Below are positions 37,424-50,210 of a DNA stretch of 64,000 bases, piece after piece. Below the pieces are notes generated by a model, which was given only the letters and a program-made list of their open reading frames with translations, was not told the DNA's origin and made no database searches. The number at the start of each line of letters is the position of its first letter. Positions within the stretch are counted from its first letter, which is position 1. The DNA is from Lycorma delicatula (taxonomy: Eukaryota > Arthropoda > Insecta > Hemiptera > Fulgoridae), in contig NC_134461.1 in assembly GCF_047948215.1 (NCBI RefSeq), positions 127,730,512-127,794,511 of the forward strand. The letters run 5' to 3'. Both the position numbers and the translations under genes were made by a program.

Positions 37424-39179
37424 ACTTAAACGATTAAAAATTCTGTGTATGCATCAATACAAATAAACAACTTGACTGCCACACTGATTTTTTGAGCCCT
37501 TTTTAAACGGCTATGAGATCCCAACTGGGTTCTTACATACCAACATCTGGTCATGAGATCTTATTTGGAATATCATGTAGACTTAATTTGTAGGATACGC
37601 TAACTCTGCCTTCTCATCTTCTATGAACATTTTTTCATTCAGATTCTAACTTAGAAATTAATATATTAAGTTACACTAACTTTTGATGGAGTTAATCATT
37701 TTTAGGAGCTAAATATCAGATTTTAGTTTTTGTTATTTATTAATAAAAAAGTAAAAATAAAATTCATGTTACAATGTTCCATCAAATTTGGTAAAATGTA
37801 TGCTCAGTGCCATTCCAAGAATCATACTAAGTGCTCAGTATATTTAATCTTCCACTGTCAAAACTGTTTTTTATTGAATGTAAATAAAAAAATAGAAATT
37901 CTTCTTTCAGTTTTTACTTATTAGTTTGCAGTAATTATTATTACATAGCCTATCTCAATACATTTTACATGTGTTAATTTTCTTTTATATTTTTGTGGTA
38001 CAGTAGTTTTTTTAATTTTATTTAAAAAATGATAATTTGATAAGATTTTTTTACTGTAATTAGTTTTTATCCAAGTACTTTATTTACATGTAAAAACTGA
38101 GCAGTAACATATTTCACCGACCAAGAATCTGAGCAAACATAAGTAATAATTAATCCCATAGCAATTGACCAGCAAGAATCTAATAACTATGTGTAAATTG
38201 TAACAAATCTTAAGTAAAAACAATATATGTTTAATTAACCAAAAAAAAAAATCTAACACCTACAATTTATGTACTACTTTATACAATATATTATATTACT
38301 ATTGTTTGAAATTAATACAGTAAGAGATATATGCACCACTGGGAGGCACTACGAGATCCTATTTGGAATTTTATATCCTGGGAGGCATGAAAATCAACTC
38401 CAATACTTTCTTAAGATAGTAATAACAACTATGAAGAAAACTGAGTTAGTATTTGCTGAAAATGTACACTGGCCAGTTCAGAACAATTAATTTTTTCATG
38501 TGGCCTGTTACTAAGTGTGACTCAATGCAGGATCTCATAACAATCAAGTTGTTAATGAGAAATAAATAGAACACAGTTTAAATCCATTTAATCATTATGG
38601 GGCACTGCATTTATTTATCTGCTCACTTTAAGTACTGCTATTTTTTTTTAAATCTACACCTTAAATCCAAGATGGATTTTACTTAAAAATTTCAAGCAAT
38701 GAAAATTACAGGAAATATCTTTTAAAGTAACTTTTTTGAAAGAAGGTTTCTACTTCCATCTTATGAACATAGGTTTTTGATTAATTAGGAATTAATGCTT
38801 TTTGTAATTTTTTGCTGTTGAAACTTTTTTACCAAAATTTCAAAACAGAAAAATTAAAACAAGTGATGTTTGAATCAATTTTTATACTATTTTTTTTTTT
38901 TTTAATTTTTATTGAAGGGTTTTTTAAAGTAATAAACAATATCTATGAAACTATAGATATCTTCGAATTGCCTTTAAAATAAACAGCAAAATTTTGATTG
39001 GTTTCTCTACATCAAAAGGACTTTCCGTTTTACATACTTCAGTCACTAGTACTTTCATAATACAGAGTATATGAAAAAGAATATCAAAGTTTTAAAGCTA
39101 TTTAATATCGTTTAAGTCTGAGTTACTGTAATGAATCATAAATAAAATGAAAGTGACACTATTAAAGTTTTTTCTACAA
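37424..39179. other. AT-rich DNA, no gene seen
   Basis: Unassigned. 'GAGATC..ATTTGGAATAT'-like phrases recur near 37555 and 38350, suggesting old unclassified repeats. Confidence 0.4.
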
Positions 39180-39960
39180 GTGTTTGATAATGAGCACCTT
39201 TCATCACGCAGCACACACCCAACCTAAAGAATTGTTCATCTCATAGTTTAACCAGCATTTGAAGTAATGGAAGCAACAGATGCTTCAATCCTGTGCCTTA
39301 AATTAAGATCAGCAGTAGTGGAGCCACATAACAAGATCCCCTTTAAAACCTCAAAGAAAAAAAAATCAGAGTGGGTGACCTTGAAAGGCCACTGCAAACA
39401 AGCCGACCAATCCAGTAGTCAGGGTAAACATCATTCAACCGAACCTGAACAGAGTTATGCCAGTGAGAAGATGATCTTGTTACCAAATAAAATTGTCTGG
39501 TATATTTTGCAGTCGAGGAAAGGGTCATGTACAGAGCGTATCCAAATAAACAACTGCTGTTAAGTTACTTCAATGGAAAAGAAGCTGTCAGGATATTGCA
39601 CAGAAAACATTTAATTTTCGGGAGTCCCTTTCCCATTGTAACAGTCCAAGCGGGTTTTCTGCCCCCAGATACAGACTTGAGTTTTAACTTTTCTGTCAAG
39701 ATAAAATGTTGACGAATCACTAAACATAATTCCATCAAGAAAGTTATCATCTTCATGCTGCAACATTTCAATTATGAAGTTAGCAACAGTTCAATTATGA
39801 TGCCTATAATGGCTGAAAATGGTATGGATGCATCTATTAATGTTAACAAGAAAGTTTTACCTTCATGCTGCAACATTTTGATCGCATATCTGAAGGTTTT
39901 AAAGCCTGTAACAGCTGTAAATAGTCAACACTTAAGTATGCATTAATTTTTCATAATGTT
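39180..39960 (-). pseudogene. Decayed Tc1/mariner-superfamily transposase (D' type)
   Basis: On the minus strand, broken frames read 'DNFLDGIMFSDSSTFYLDRK' and 'KVKTQVCIWGQK', then 'NDVYPDYWIGRLV', then 'LSRSPTLIFFSLRF' in place of the usual '.RSPDLTPLDFFLWG'. A final 'LKHRIEASVASIT' is followed by a 'VCRVTKGAH'-like end. The order is that of a DDxD transposase. An inner repeat of CTTCATGCTGCAACATTT occurs twice (39754 and 39861). Confidence 0.65.
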
Positions 39961-40129
39961 TATGTTTTAAGGAGTGCTTTTTATATACATATAAGGTGTC
40001 TTATAATAATATTACATAATTATTTAAATATTTGTTTGAAAGAACATTTCTCATAATTTTTAGTAAAAAAGATATTAAGAGTTTTCAATCTTTAAAAACA
40101 TATTCAGTATGTTTTTGTTTCTTTACTTT

Positions 40130-40700
40130 CTTGTACAAAGGAAGTATTGTGATCATGAAAAATTTTGGTTTCTACATTCAATGGAAATATCCATTTTGAC
40201 CATCCCTGAATCCATTTAGACTAGTATCAGTGTAGCCGTAGGATGTTAAAATTTTGGAATTATAACTGTTGTAACATCTAGTTGTGCACCTCCCCTTTTG
40301 ATTGCAATTGACTGAACCAAAAGTGTCCAAAAAAGCCCAAAATCCAAAAAAAATTAGGATTTTTTCTTAACTGCAATAATAAGCCCTCATCGAGAGCTTT
40401 TCAACGATATATCATAAGTAGTACTTATTTTCTTCGGTTCCAGAGTTACAGCCAAATAAAATTTTAATTAATGAAATATTTGGATCTTAGGGCAAGGCAC
40501 AAAAGTTTGAATCAAACTTCATCTCCTTTTTTTTCATTTAAATATATTGATTTATTAATAATTATTAAAAAATAATTAGTAAAAAAAATTTACAATGAAT
40601 AATTCAATAACAAAAAAAAATTGAAGTTTTTAATGAAATAAGATTTTATGTACGGGCCATTATAGAAAAAAATGTGTAAATGTAATTTAACAGAGTTCAA
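40130..40700 (+). repeat. Dispersed repeat Y, copy 2
   Basis: Matches 11250-11800 in opposite orientation. Shared blocks include TAGTTGTGCACCTCC, CTTAACTGCAATAATAAG, GATATATCATAAGTAGTACT and TAATTAATGAAATATTTGGA. Non-coding; class unknown. Confidence 0.75.
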
Positions 40701-41169
40701 GAAAGTCATATGTTGACCACATTATATTTTTTAACACCATTCCTGATGACTCAATATGTAAAGGTGTCTCAAAAATTAAGTCAAATCCTTACAATTGACT
40801 ATGATAGAGGGGAAGGAAAGGAATTTGTCAAAAAGGGTATTAAAAATTACTTTAGCCTTTTCATAAAAAATGTTCTATAAATCATTAGAGGAACCGGTGT
40901 CAAATGATAATTTCTTTGTGAACTTCAGCCCTACACTACTAGATGGTTTGAAGTGATGCTGTTATGGAATTCCCCAAACCTAACAGTTATTTCTTGCATT
41001 TAATTATGAGTAAATTTCTTTGAAAGAAATCAGAATCTAACATATTATTATTGCTTCATAAATAAATAATAGAAGAGCTGTCATTAATTGGAGACTCTCA
41101 GAAGATTTCCTGCAACATTCATATTCCCTTACTCCTACCATGTATCTCAGAAGCCAAATCATTTAGGGT

Positions 41170-41560
41170 AACATCTATACCCTAAAAGCTTTCAATTTTT
41201 TATTTATTTATTCAATCAGAAAATTTACATAAGTAATCCTACATAATTAAAATTATATTTATTAACACGCAAGTAATAACCAGAATTATTGAAAACTAAT
41301 TACAAGAATTAAGCTGTTTTAATTCTGCATATCACATATTTGATCTAATTCCAATCTTTTAATTTTTGCTTTGTTAATATTCTCAGATGGTTTGGTATGC
41401 TATTATAATATTCTAATAGCTTTAATATAATTACTTTCTCTACTGCCAGTTTTATTAATTCTTAGCATCAGTAAATTTTTATTTCTCATTTTAATGTTTG
41501 CATTAAGAAATTTATTTCTGAGATTACTGATTATACATTATAATTTCCAGGATATATTAT
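41170..41560 (-). pseudogene. LINE C-terminal relic, left part
   Basis: On the minus strand: 'RNKFLNANIKMRNKNLLMLR', then 'KTGSRESNYIKAIRILQYHT' and 'SENINKAKIKRLELDQICD', which resembles the C-terminus of a Jockey/CR1-like polymerase. Probably the 3' end of the element whose polymerase is at 43590-44285, now separated by repeat X and a mariner. Confidence 0.5.
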
Positions 41561-41729
41561 AATTATACAGCAAAGAATTGAAAGAAAATAGTTGCACATA
41601 GTAGAGATTAGAATCAGATTTTAACTAAAGTAACTGCACATACCACATATTTCATTCATGCAGATGTGGTGGTACTAGCGGCAACTTTAAATATTATTCA
41701 TTTATTTAATTCTACCGATCACCTGTGAC

Positions 41730-42021
41730 ATTACAACATAGCAGACAACTACAGCAGCTGTATATCAGTGCTCCTTGTGGTAAAGGGGGGGGGGGGTTAC
41801 TAATGAAACACCATACCCATTAGTTCATTTAGACCATTTTTTGGGGGTGGGGGTGTGATTTTGCAATAAGTTTTTTTTTTTGAAATATTACTATTTTTTA
41901 ATCGTTAACAAATGTGCCTAAGAAAAATAAGACCTTAATTAGGTGAAATCTCAAGATACTAAAGGTAACCCCTCAGACCTGGACCTTCAGGTTGAAAATT
42001 TAATGGCATCAATGCCCCTTA
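41730..42021 (+). repeat. Repeat X, 5' part (interrupted)
   Basis: Matches 55180-55510, beginning near CATAGCAGACAACT and including ACAAATGTGCCTAAGAAAAA. A run of 12 G (41785-41796) is a difference from the other copy. Continues at 43357 after the mariner. Confidence 0.75.
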
Positions 42022-43356
42022 TACAGGGTGTCCCATATAAAACGCAACCCAACCTTATATTGGTAGGTATTGAAATAATAAAAAGGCATGTGCAAATGTA
42101 AATGTAATTTTTATTATTACCATCCATTTAGAGTAAATGTAGGAAGTGGCCGCCATCTTCTTTAATACAAGCTTCAAATTCTTTTTACAGCGTTTCTTGC
42201 AACTTTTTTCAAAGTTTGTGGATATTTAATACAGCTTGTTCAATATTGACTTTCAATTGTTCAAGTGTTCGTGGTTTGTTGCTGTAGCCTTTTTCTTTGA
42301 GGTATTTCCTACAGGTACCCTGTAGGAAAAAATCCGCCGCAGTCAAATCTGCAGATCTTGGTGGCCACAGGCTTTGACCGATAACACAATTACCAAAGAA
42401 TTCCTCAACGAAATCAGAAGTTGAACCTGCATAGTGCGATGTTGCACCGTCATGTTGTAGCCAGCAGTGTCTGTCTTCCTCTTCCAAGAGTGCGATGAAC
42501 TGAAATAAAATATCCTGATATCTTTCTGCATTAATGGTGTACTCGAAAATAAAATAGGACCGATTATTTTCTTCCACGATATCGCGCACCACACGCTCAA
42601 CTTCTGCGGGTGTAATTGTTTTTCGTGATAAACATGGGAATTTTCAGCGTTCCAAATTCTACTGTTTTGGCTCTTTACGTAGCCATCCAAATGAAGCCAC
42701 TCTTCATCTGTGAAAGATAACCAATCCATAACATTAATTCCCTCATGCAGAAATCGACGTAACCATTGACAATATTACAGCCGTTTTTCTTTGTCAGGCT
42801 CAAGAAGTCGATGAACCGTTTGAATGTGATAAGGTCGTAATTGTAATTGTTTGGTCGCCCGATGAATGGTTGATTTAGACAAATTAATTTCAGCAGACAA
42901 ACGTCTGATCGATTTATTTGGCGAGGCGAGTAATCGGTCTTTGATTTCAGTGACTATCAGTGTTCAACACTGACGCAGATCTTTTGTGTTCCTTGTTATT
43001 AACAGAACCGGTCTCTCTAAATTTTGCAACTAACCTTAATACTGATGTTTTGTTAGGAGCTGGTTTATCTGGGTACTTATGGCGAAACAAATCTTGGACT
43101 GAAACCACTGATTTCGTACTGAAGTACGACTCGACAATGAGAACACGTTCATCTAGCGAAAACACCATCTTGTCTCTAGCAATACACTGAACGTTATGAT
43201 TGCATTGTTGTTTCTATCGGTAGTGTTCTACTGCGTCGCCGCGATGCTCAGATGTTGGACTAGTCCATTTTAGTAACGAGTAGGGGAGTAAGCTTGACTT
43301 TTGAAATTTCATGGATGAGTGATTGATGGGTTGCGTTTTATATGGGACACTCTGTA
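42022..43356 (-). mobile_element. Full-length decayed mariner-superfamily element (D)
   Basis: Terminal inverted repeats CAGGGTGTCCCATATAAAAC and CAGAGTGTCCCATATAAAAC, each bordered by TA; 1335 bp. The minus-strand frame starts at 43168 with a helix-turn-helix region, 'MVFSLDERVLIVESYFSTKS' and 'TSVLRLVAKFRETGSV'. After breaks it continues with 'LQHDGATSHYA' and 'RSADLTAADFFL' (catalytic region), then 'NKPRTLEQLKVNIEQAVLNI'. The HTH frame breaks at codon 73, so it is inactive. Element E at 52453 is a shortened relative. Confidence 0.9.
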
Positions 43357-43589
43357 TATTAGTAATCTGACCAAGTTTGGTCAAAATTGTTCGAGTAGTT
43401 CTGATGATATAAGGTGTGAAACACCGTACACACACATGTACTGTGAACATTTACATTTGGTTTTTTTTTTGGACTCCTTAGGTGTCAAAAGGTAAAGATC
43501 TGGTGAAAACAGCATATGGCCAAATTGGAGATGACAATAATTTTCCTTCTAAAGCTATAGCGCTAGGTGGAAAAGTAAACTATAAGCAC
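43357..43589 (+). repeat. Repeat X, 3' part
   Basis: Continues repeat X from 42021: TTAGTAATCTGACCAAGTTT onward matches 55498-55716, ending at CTTCTAAAGCTATAGC.CTAG.TGGAAAAGTAAA. Confidence 0.75.
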
Positions 43590-44285
43590 TAAATATTTAT
43601 TTTTATTACAATGGATTCAATGTGCTTATCCCATTTTAGAATGAAATCAAAGATAATCCCCAAGTATTTAAACTTATCCACTCTTTAAACATTTTTTCCC
43701 ACTTACTTTTATTTTTAGGAACACTATCTCAGTAGTTTCCTAACTCAATGCATTCAGTTTTTCCTATATTCAAAGATAACTTATTAATGCTATAACCTGT
43801 TAGCCATCCTTTCTAAGAATCTGTTCATTTTCAACTATAACATTCCAAGAATCATCCGGGATAGAATGACTATAACATCAGCAAGGATAAAATAGTATCT
43901 TCTGGCATATCTATTAGTAAATAATCACAACATACAGAAAAATTAGAAATAGTCCAAATATTGTTCCTTAAGGAACACCTGTGGTTATTTTGCTACAATC
44001 AGTTTTATCAATTATTCTAATTTTCTGTTCTCCGTAACTAGTCAACAAGCTTGTGTGCATTTCCTCTAACGCCATAATTATAAAGTTTATCCAATAGAAT
44101 TTTATAAACTACACCAAAGGCTTTCACCAAATCCAAGAATTTTATTGCTATTGGATTACTGTTATCTAGTTTCTCATAAATATTGTTAGTAATGTAACTT
44201 AAGGCATCCTTTGTTCCCTTGTTTTTGATAAAACCAAATTGTTTTACAATTAATATACCATTTTTGTTAATAAAACTGATCACTC
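43590..44285 (-). pseudogene. LINE reverse-transcriptase relic (third LINE)
   Basis: On the minus strand: 'KQFGFIKNKGTKDALSYITN' and 'IAIKFLDLVKAFGVVYKILL' (palm motif; the usual LDLAKAFDTV has lost its catalytic Asp pair context), then 'LYNYGVRGNAHKL'. Further on, 'VDKFKYLGIIFDFILKWDKH' marks the post-palm region. A different family from the LINEs at 2780 and 26130. Confidence 0.7.
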
Positions 44286-45461
44286 TATTATGGATTCCTT
44301 CTTAATAATGTTCACTATATTTGGTATTTATAATATAGGTTTATAGTTAGATGCATTATGTCTACCATCAGCTTTACAAATAAAGTATCATTTTATAAAG
44401 TAAATAAATATCACTTCAGTTTTATTTATATACATTTTTTAAAAAATGAATGTGGTCATATAAATTATTTTAATATGGTTCTAATATATAATTACATATA
44501 GTTTTAGAAGTTATTTTATCTACTCCATCATTTTTAAATTTCATGTTAGTAATGATTTTTTCATATTTCATTTCCATCAGTAGGTTTCATAAATATTGTC
44601 TTTGTATTATTTGGTTAGTTTTATTTCTAAGTTATGAGGTTACTTAATTTTATTCACTTAATTTTGTTCCAACTTTACAAAAGTATGAATTCATTGAGTC
44701 AGCTATTTCAATTGGCTTGATATTTTTTTTATTCATGTAATTTATTTATTTTGAATAAGTAACTACAGATATTATCCCAATTCTGATTATCATTAATAAT
44801 GAGAGGAATTTTTTTAGTGTATGAAAAATGCCAAAACAATATTGAATATTGTAAATAAGATATGTATAATAAAGGAAAAACATAAGATGCAGATGAACAA
44901 TTGGATATAACTCCAGATCATGGAAGTGGGAGCAAAAAACTGCAAGTAACTGAAGAAACTAGATAAAAAAAGTAACCAGATGAATATATAATTAAAAAAA
45001 AAAGTAATGACTAAATATGAAAAAAAAACCATACACCGTCTTCAAATGTTATAATTAATAGTACGGAGACATACATTATGAAATCACATGCATAATTAAA
45101 TTAATACAAATTCACATACATGCATACAAACAATACCAAGGTTGTAATGAAATTAAATTCTTGATTATTTTCATACAGATTAATTAAAATAAATGAAAAA
45201 TAACATTAATATTAGAAAAACAAACTTTAATACAATAAGCGTTCTTATATCTAAACTAACACAATTCTTAGAAACAAACACAGTTTCAGTCATTAACTGG
45301 ATAAATATCTCTTCATGAATATAATTAACAGTCTTATTAATTACAAAATCACCCCAGATCATTCAAAATAAAAACCAATATTAGCACTGAATTTTAGGTC
45401 TGAAACATAAAAAATAAAGAATATCAAACACAAAAAAATATGCTGCAGGTAGTTCTAGTTC
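44286..45461. other. AT-rich DNA, no gene seen
   Basis: The first part may be further decayed LINE sequence. Nothing else recognised. Confidence 0.4.
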
Positions 45462-45475
45462 TCACATAAACAAAC

Positions 45476-45777
45476 CTTTTCTTTCCTTTTCCTGTTTAGC
45501 CTCCGGTAACTACCGTTTAGATAATTCTTCAGAGGATAAATGAGGATGATATGTATGAGTGTAAATGAAGTGTAGTCTTGTACATTCTCAGTTCGACCGT
45601 TCCTGAGATATGTGGTTAATTGAAACCCAACCACCAAAGAACACCGGTATCCACGATCTAGTATTCAAATCCGTGTAAAAATAACTGGCTTTACTAGGAC
45701 TTGAACGCTGTAACTCTCGACTTCCAAATCAGCTGATCTGGGAAGACGCGTTCACCACTAGACCAACCCGGTGGGTT
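45476..45777 (-). mobile_element. tRNA-derived SINE, copy 3
   Basis: Flanked by an exact 14-bp target duplication TCACATAAACAAAC (45462-45475 and 45778-45791). It has the same head and body as copy 1 and few differences, so it is relatively young. Confidence 0.9.
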
Positions 45778-45791
45778 TCACATAAACAAAC

Positions 45792-46924
45792 TGAAAACTT
45801 AAAAACAACTGGGAGCAATGTTATATACAAAAGTGAGTTTTTGTGACAAAAACTATCTGTGTTTTAAAAAACAAACAATGATTCAAGGGTTTGTAAAGAT
45901 ATGCAAGTGATCAAAGCTATTATTCACAGCTTTCAAGCAGAAGCTTTGGCTGTGCTGTTTGCTTATTCAGGCAGATTAGTAAACCATTTAGTGTTTATAC
46001 ACCAGCCACACTAGCTCTCCATACTTCAGCTGAAACAATTACTTATACAAATGCTTCTGTAATAACCAGAATAGAATCATTTTTATACACACAAGTTCTA
46101 AGAAATAATTAATGGCTTTAAAAAAATGTACTTCAAAACCAGCAACTGTCAATAAACGGTAAAGAATACTTTGAGAATTATTTGACTGAAATAAAGTAAT
46201 CCTGCAGACACAGTTATATAGTATGATGACCACCAATTCAGATTTCTGTAATCAAAGTTGGATCTGGCAAGTTGTACAGCTTTTTTTTAAATATATGAAA
46301 CACTCTAAATCTACAGTTGACTGATAAATTATTCATAAAATACATTTAAAATGCAATAACAGAAAAACTCAGTTGAAACCCAGTCATGTCTATATATAAT
46401 TCTGTGAATCCCAAAATCCGCAATACCAGCAGATGTATTTTTAGGGGGGAAACAAACAACTAGAGAGTTTATCATTGTTCAAAATACAAAAATAAAACAA
46501 AGTTGCAGTAGTAATCTTCTAAAATGAAATAACATTTTGAACAAAATGTAATTTTACCCAAAAAGTAGTAGTAATTCAATATGAGGACATTTTTTGTTGC
46601 ACTATACCAATGGAAAAAAAAAAAAACTTATGTAAGCAGATCTCAAGGAGATAAAAACAACAAACCAAAGTGATGTAAAAGTAAAAAATCCTTAAAAAAA
46701 GGAAAGTATGAGACAAACACAACATTAAAAACAAAAACATGCTACAAACAAATGAGTTACATAAAATCTGAAATGAATGTTATTTTCAGTTTGATATATA
46801 CATAATACTACACTGTGAAAATCACACTACAAGATCACAATTATTGTTTTATATAGAAATAACTAAGTTTGTTGTGCTATTAAACAATAACTGTATGTTA
46901 TTCCATGGATAACAAAAGGAAGTG
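45792..46924. other. AT-rich DNA, no gene seen
   Basis: No recognisable coding sequence on either strand. Confidence 0.45.
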
Positions 46925-47178
46925 CCCCAGTACTTGCTTGGGTAGTTCAAGTGAGTTCTAAGGTTCAAATCCTAGTAAAGGCAGTTACTTTTATACGGAT
47001 TTGAATACTAGATTGTGGATTCTTTGGTGGTTGGGTTTCAATTAACCACATATCTCAGGAAGGATCAACCTGAGATTGTACAAGACTACACTTCATATTT
47101 ACATTCATACTTATCATTCTCATTCGTCCTCTGAAGTAATACCTTACGGCGGTTCCGGAGGCTAAAATAAAAAAAGAG
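46925..47178 (+). mobile_element. SINE, sense copy with a diverged tRNA-like head
   Basis: The plus strand carries a B-box-like GGTTCAAATCCTAGTAAAG, then the common body (TTACTTTTATACGGATTTGA, TGGTGGTTGGGTTTCAATTA), ending GGTTCCGGAGGCTAAAATAA. The head upstream of the B box differs from the other copies. A clean target duplication was not found. Confidence 0.75.
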
Positions 47179-48756
47179 ACAAAGTAGTTCAAAGGAAACT
47201 ATAGTAAAAAGCCGACAAAAATTAGGCAGGAGTATAAAGGGCTCCCATCTAAAATAATAAAAATAGTACTATAAAAAAATTAACTAATGTTCAAAAATTA
47301 GTCTCACAGCCTTAAAAAATACTAACAGTTTACCTGTTTCAGTCATATCATTGCCCAGAATTACAACCAATGCTGTAATATTTGTTTGATTTGCAAGTTA
47401 CATATTTTTTCTGGATGAGTTAATACATACCGCTGGCAATAATAATTGCAAATAACCAAATTAATAAGACTAAATATATAATAAAATAAGTGAATCAAAA
47501 AAATAATTAAAAACATTGATTTTTTTCTTAACAGAAAGATTATATCATTGTCTGTCATTCATAGAACAAAATTCTGAACTATATTATAAAATTGATTAAT
47601 TTTACTTTATAACAAGTGCCTGAAGATGCAATGACTGCATTTGGAAGAAAAATAATAATAATAATAATACAATAAAAAAATGCATAAGTCTTAGTGTAAT
47701 ATTTATATGAGACTTTTGTTTGTAATTTGTTATAACTTATTTATCCAGGATAGATACAACTTATCCAGAATAAATAAAAACCCTGTTAAAAAATTCCAAA
47801 CTCAGAACATTAAATGATATTAGGCATTGCATATTCAGTTCTACAACTTATCTCCTTCAAATTATAATCCTTGAAACTTAACATTCTTAGCCCATTGGTT
47901 CAAAACGGAATGTTGTTCAGCTGGGTAATTCAATTTTTATGTCGATTTTTACCCTCAGATCAGGATTTTTAATGAGTAATAAAAAAATGCAGGGAATCAA
48001 AGATTTAGATGCTTGGCAAACCTAGGAATTGACATTAACAGTTAAAAATTCTGGACTAACAGCAAGGAATGGACATGTGTGCTATCAAGATCAAGTTCTC
48101 AAATGCAGAATTTCCACAGGTTTGGTTTTTTTTGGAGTACATAGCATTTTGAAGACATCTTGATAGTAAGACTCATTAACTGATCTCCTCTCTTGTTAAA
48201 ATTCCATTGTAATAATAACAAAAAAAACAGAAACATCATTTTAACTACTCTTTATTTGACTTGTTTTGGTGTAGTAAAAAATTCTTATGGTTATAAAATC
48301 TTTCTATTACCTCTATAATATATTTTCTATTTCTATTATCCTATTATCTGTGTACCATTATTGCTGATTGCTAGCTTACTTATAAATCATTTCAACCAAG
48401 GTTACAATTAGGATAGTAGCATTATTCAACTTGCTTTCATCTTACAAAAAGTACAAATAGAAAAGGGAATTTTTGCACAATTAGATATACGATGGGTCAG
48501 TGACTGTGACTTAATCAACAAGGCTAGAAAAAATCTGCATATCAGCAACATTAACTTGAGAACTATGCTGTCTCACTTTTTGACATTAATTCTTGTAAAA
48601 AAAAAAAGAAGAATTGGTAAAGATATTTTTTGAATAAAACCTCACTAACTATTAATATTTAATTTATTTAAGGGGAAGGGAATCCTAAAATTTTGAACTG
48701 CAAGAAGTTTTTAATTTTATCATAATAAAGTATAAGATGAGAAAAAAAAGTAAATC
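47179..48756. other. AT-rich DNA, no gene seen
   Basis: Could hold the 3' UTR or a further exon of the EXO1 gene if its last visible exon is spliced onward, but no coding stretch was recognised. Confidence 0.4.
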
Positions 48757-48835
48757 TTGACTGTGAGAATCAAACTCACTATGTGTTACTCAGTGTCATT
48801 ACCAACTTTACACAGGAGGCTAAAGTTTCAGATGC
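48757..48835 (-). repeat. tRNA-like sequence (decayed SINE head)
   Basis: On the minus strand an A-box-like 'AAAGTTGGTAATG' segment is followed about 30 nt later by a B-box-like GAGTTTGATTCTCAC. It does not close as a functional tRNA cloverleaf by eye, and the common SINE body is absent. Confidence 0.4.
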
Positions 48836-49078
48836 AATTAATTCATAAAAAAAGTAAAAATAAAAAAGATAACTAACTTTAGCAAAAAATAAATACATTT
48901 TATAAATGTTTTAATAGCCTCCTTACAAATAAGTTTAGTACTCAGCTTTACATTCAGGAATGTCTTAATTATAAAAAAAGGTGAGTTGAATAATCAAAAA
49001 CTACTCGAACAGCCATCAAAATAGTACCTTTAATTAAAAATCATAACTATTTCTTATCTTTAATTATTTCTTTAATAC

Positions 49079-49270
49079 TTACTTAGGTTGTAACATAAAC
49101 ACTGACAAAAGACTTTTTTGAGCACTTTTGCCAGGCATAGGTTTTTTACTTAAACCAACAGATCTACTACTAGTTTTTGTGCTACTACTTTTCTTTTGAA
49201 ACTGATCACTTGCTGGAGATGTTTTCATTTTTACAGGACTAGGTTTATTAATAAAACTTTCATCAAACTC
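49079..49270 (-). CDS. EXO1: Exonuclease 1, last visible exon
   Basis: Acceptor TTTTTTTAG before GAGTTTG; phase 0 with the preceding exon. Encodes 63 residues, 'EFDESFINKPSPVKMKTSPA ... RSVGLSKKPMPGKS', ending 'QKSLLSVFMLQPK' and TAA. The Ser/Lys-rich 'GLSKKP' matches 'GLSKKP' near the C-terminus of human EXO1 as I recall it. The final 'QKSLLSVF' is close to a PCNA-binding (PIP) box but has Val for the first aromatic. The stop overlaps a strong donor (GTAAGT at 49082-49077), so the exon might instead splice onward. Confidence 0.6.
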   Translation of the reverse strand, partial: EFDESFINKPSPVKMKTSPASDQFQKKSSSTKTSSRSVGLSKKPMPGKSAQKSLLSVFMLQPK

Positions 49271-49554
49271 CTAAAAAAAAAAAACACACAAAAAAATCAA
49301 ATTCTAAGGAAAAATATAACTATAAATTAAAAAAACAATAACATGAATACAAAAAAGAGAATATCTTCCCAAATTAATAACATATAAAGTTACAATCTTT
49401 TAAAATACCTAGCACTGTACCACACTTCCTCAAATTACATAAAATATCTTATGCATCTTCAATTCTTCATAACATTTTATTTCTTAGTACACTGAATAAC
49501 AGCAGTATATTAAGTCAGTAAAAAAAGATAATGAATTTTTTTAGAATAAGTAAT

Positions 49555-50210
49555 CTTCTCTGATGAAGCTACCTTTCATGTTTCTGGTCACATTAACTGT
49601 AATATTTGTCAGAATAGGGACAATAAGAACCCTCATGCCGTTACAAACACAACATTATTAAACACACCTAAAAATTAACGTTTTGTGTGAACTGACTGGA
49701 CTGGTTATGAAGTGACTGGACCATTCTTATTTGCCAAGCCAACGGTTACTGACACTAGTTATCTAGACATGTTACAGGAGTATGCAGATCACAAATTGAA
49801 CATCAGCAATCTAACTTTTACTTCCAACAAGATTTTACCAAGACAACTTTTACCAAGACACTGGAGTTTACACATTAGGAACCACTTACATGAACAATTT
49901 CCTCAATGTTGGATTGGTCATGATACCAGTCCAATGATAACAGACAACATGATGCCAGACCAGGAATAATTCCTTGGCCACCTTGATTCCCTGACATTAA
50001 GTCACTCAATTTCTTTCTTTAGGGAATTTGTCAAAGACAGGGTATACACAATGAAGGTTGTTAACATCAATGACTTAAAAAACAGAATGAAAGTTGTAAT
50101 TAATGGAATAACTTCAGATATTTTTCATAATATGTGGTATGAAATTGAACATCTTCTAGATATTTTACACATACCACAAAAGGTGTTCATGTGAAACTTG
50201 TTTGAAATTA
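49555..50210 (+). pseudogene. Decayed mariner-superfamily transposase
   Basis: Plus-strand broken frames: 'FSDEATFHVSGHINCNICQN', 'NPHAVTNTTLL', then a frame from 49712 with 'TGPFLFAKPTVTDTSYLDML' and 'HLHEQFPQCWIG'. Next come a damaged 'SP..DFFLW' region and 'FVKDRVYTMKVVNINDLKNR'. The order is that of DDxD transposases with a C-terminal 'LD..R..GAH' end. It lies downstream of the EXO1 last exon in an intron of the gene (opposite strand). Confidence 0.7.
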
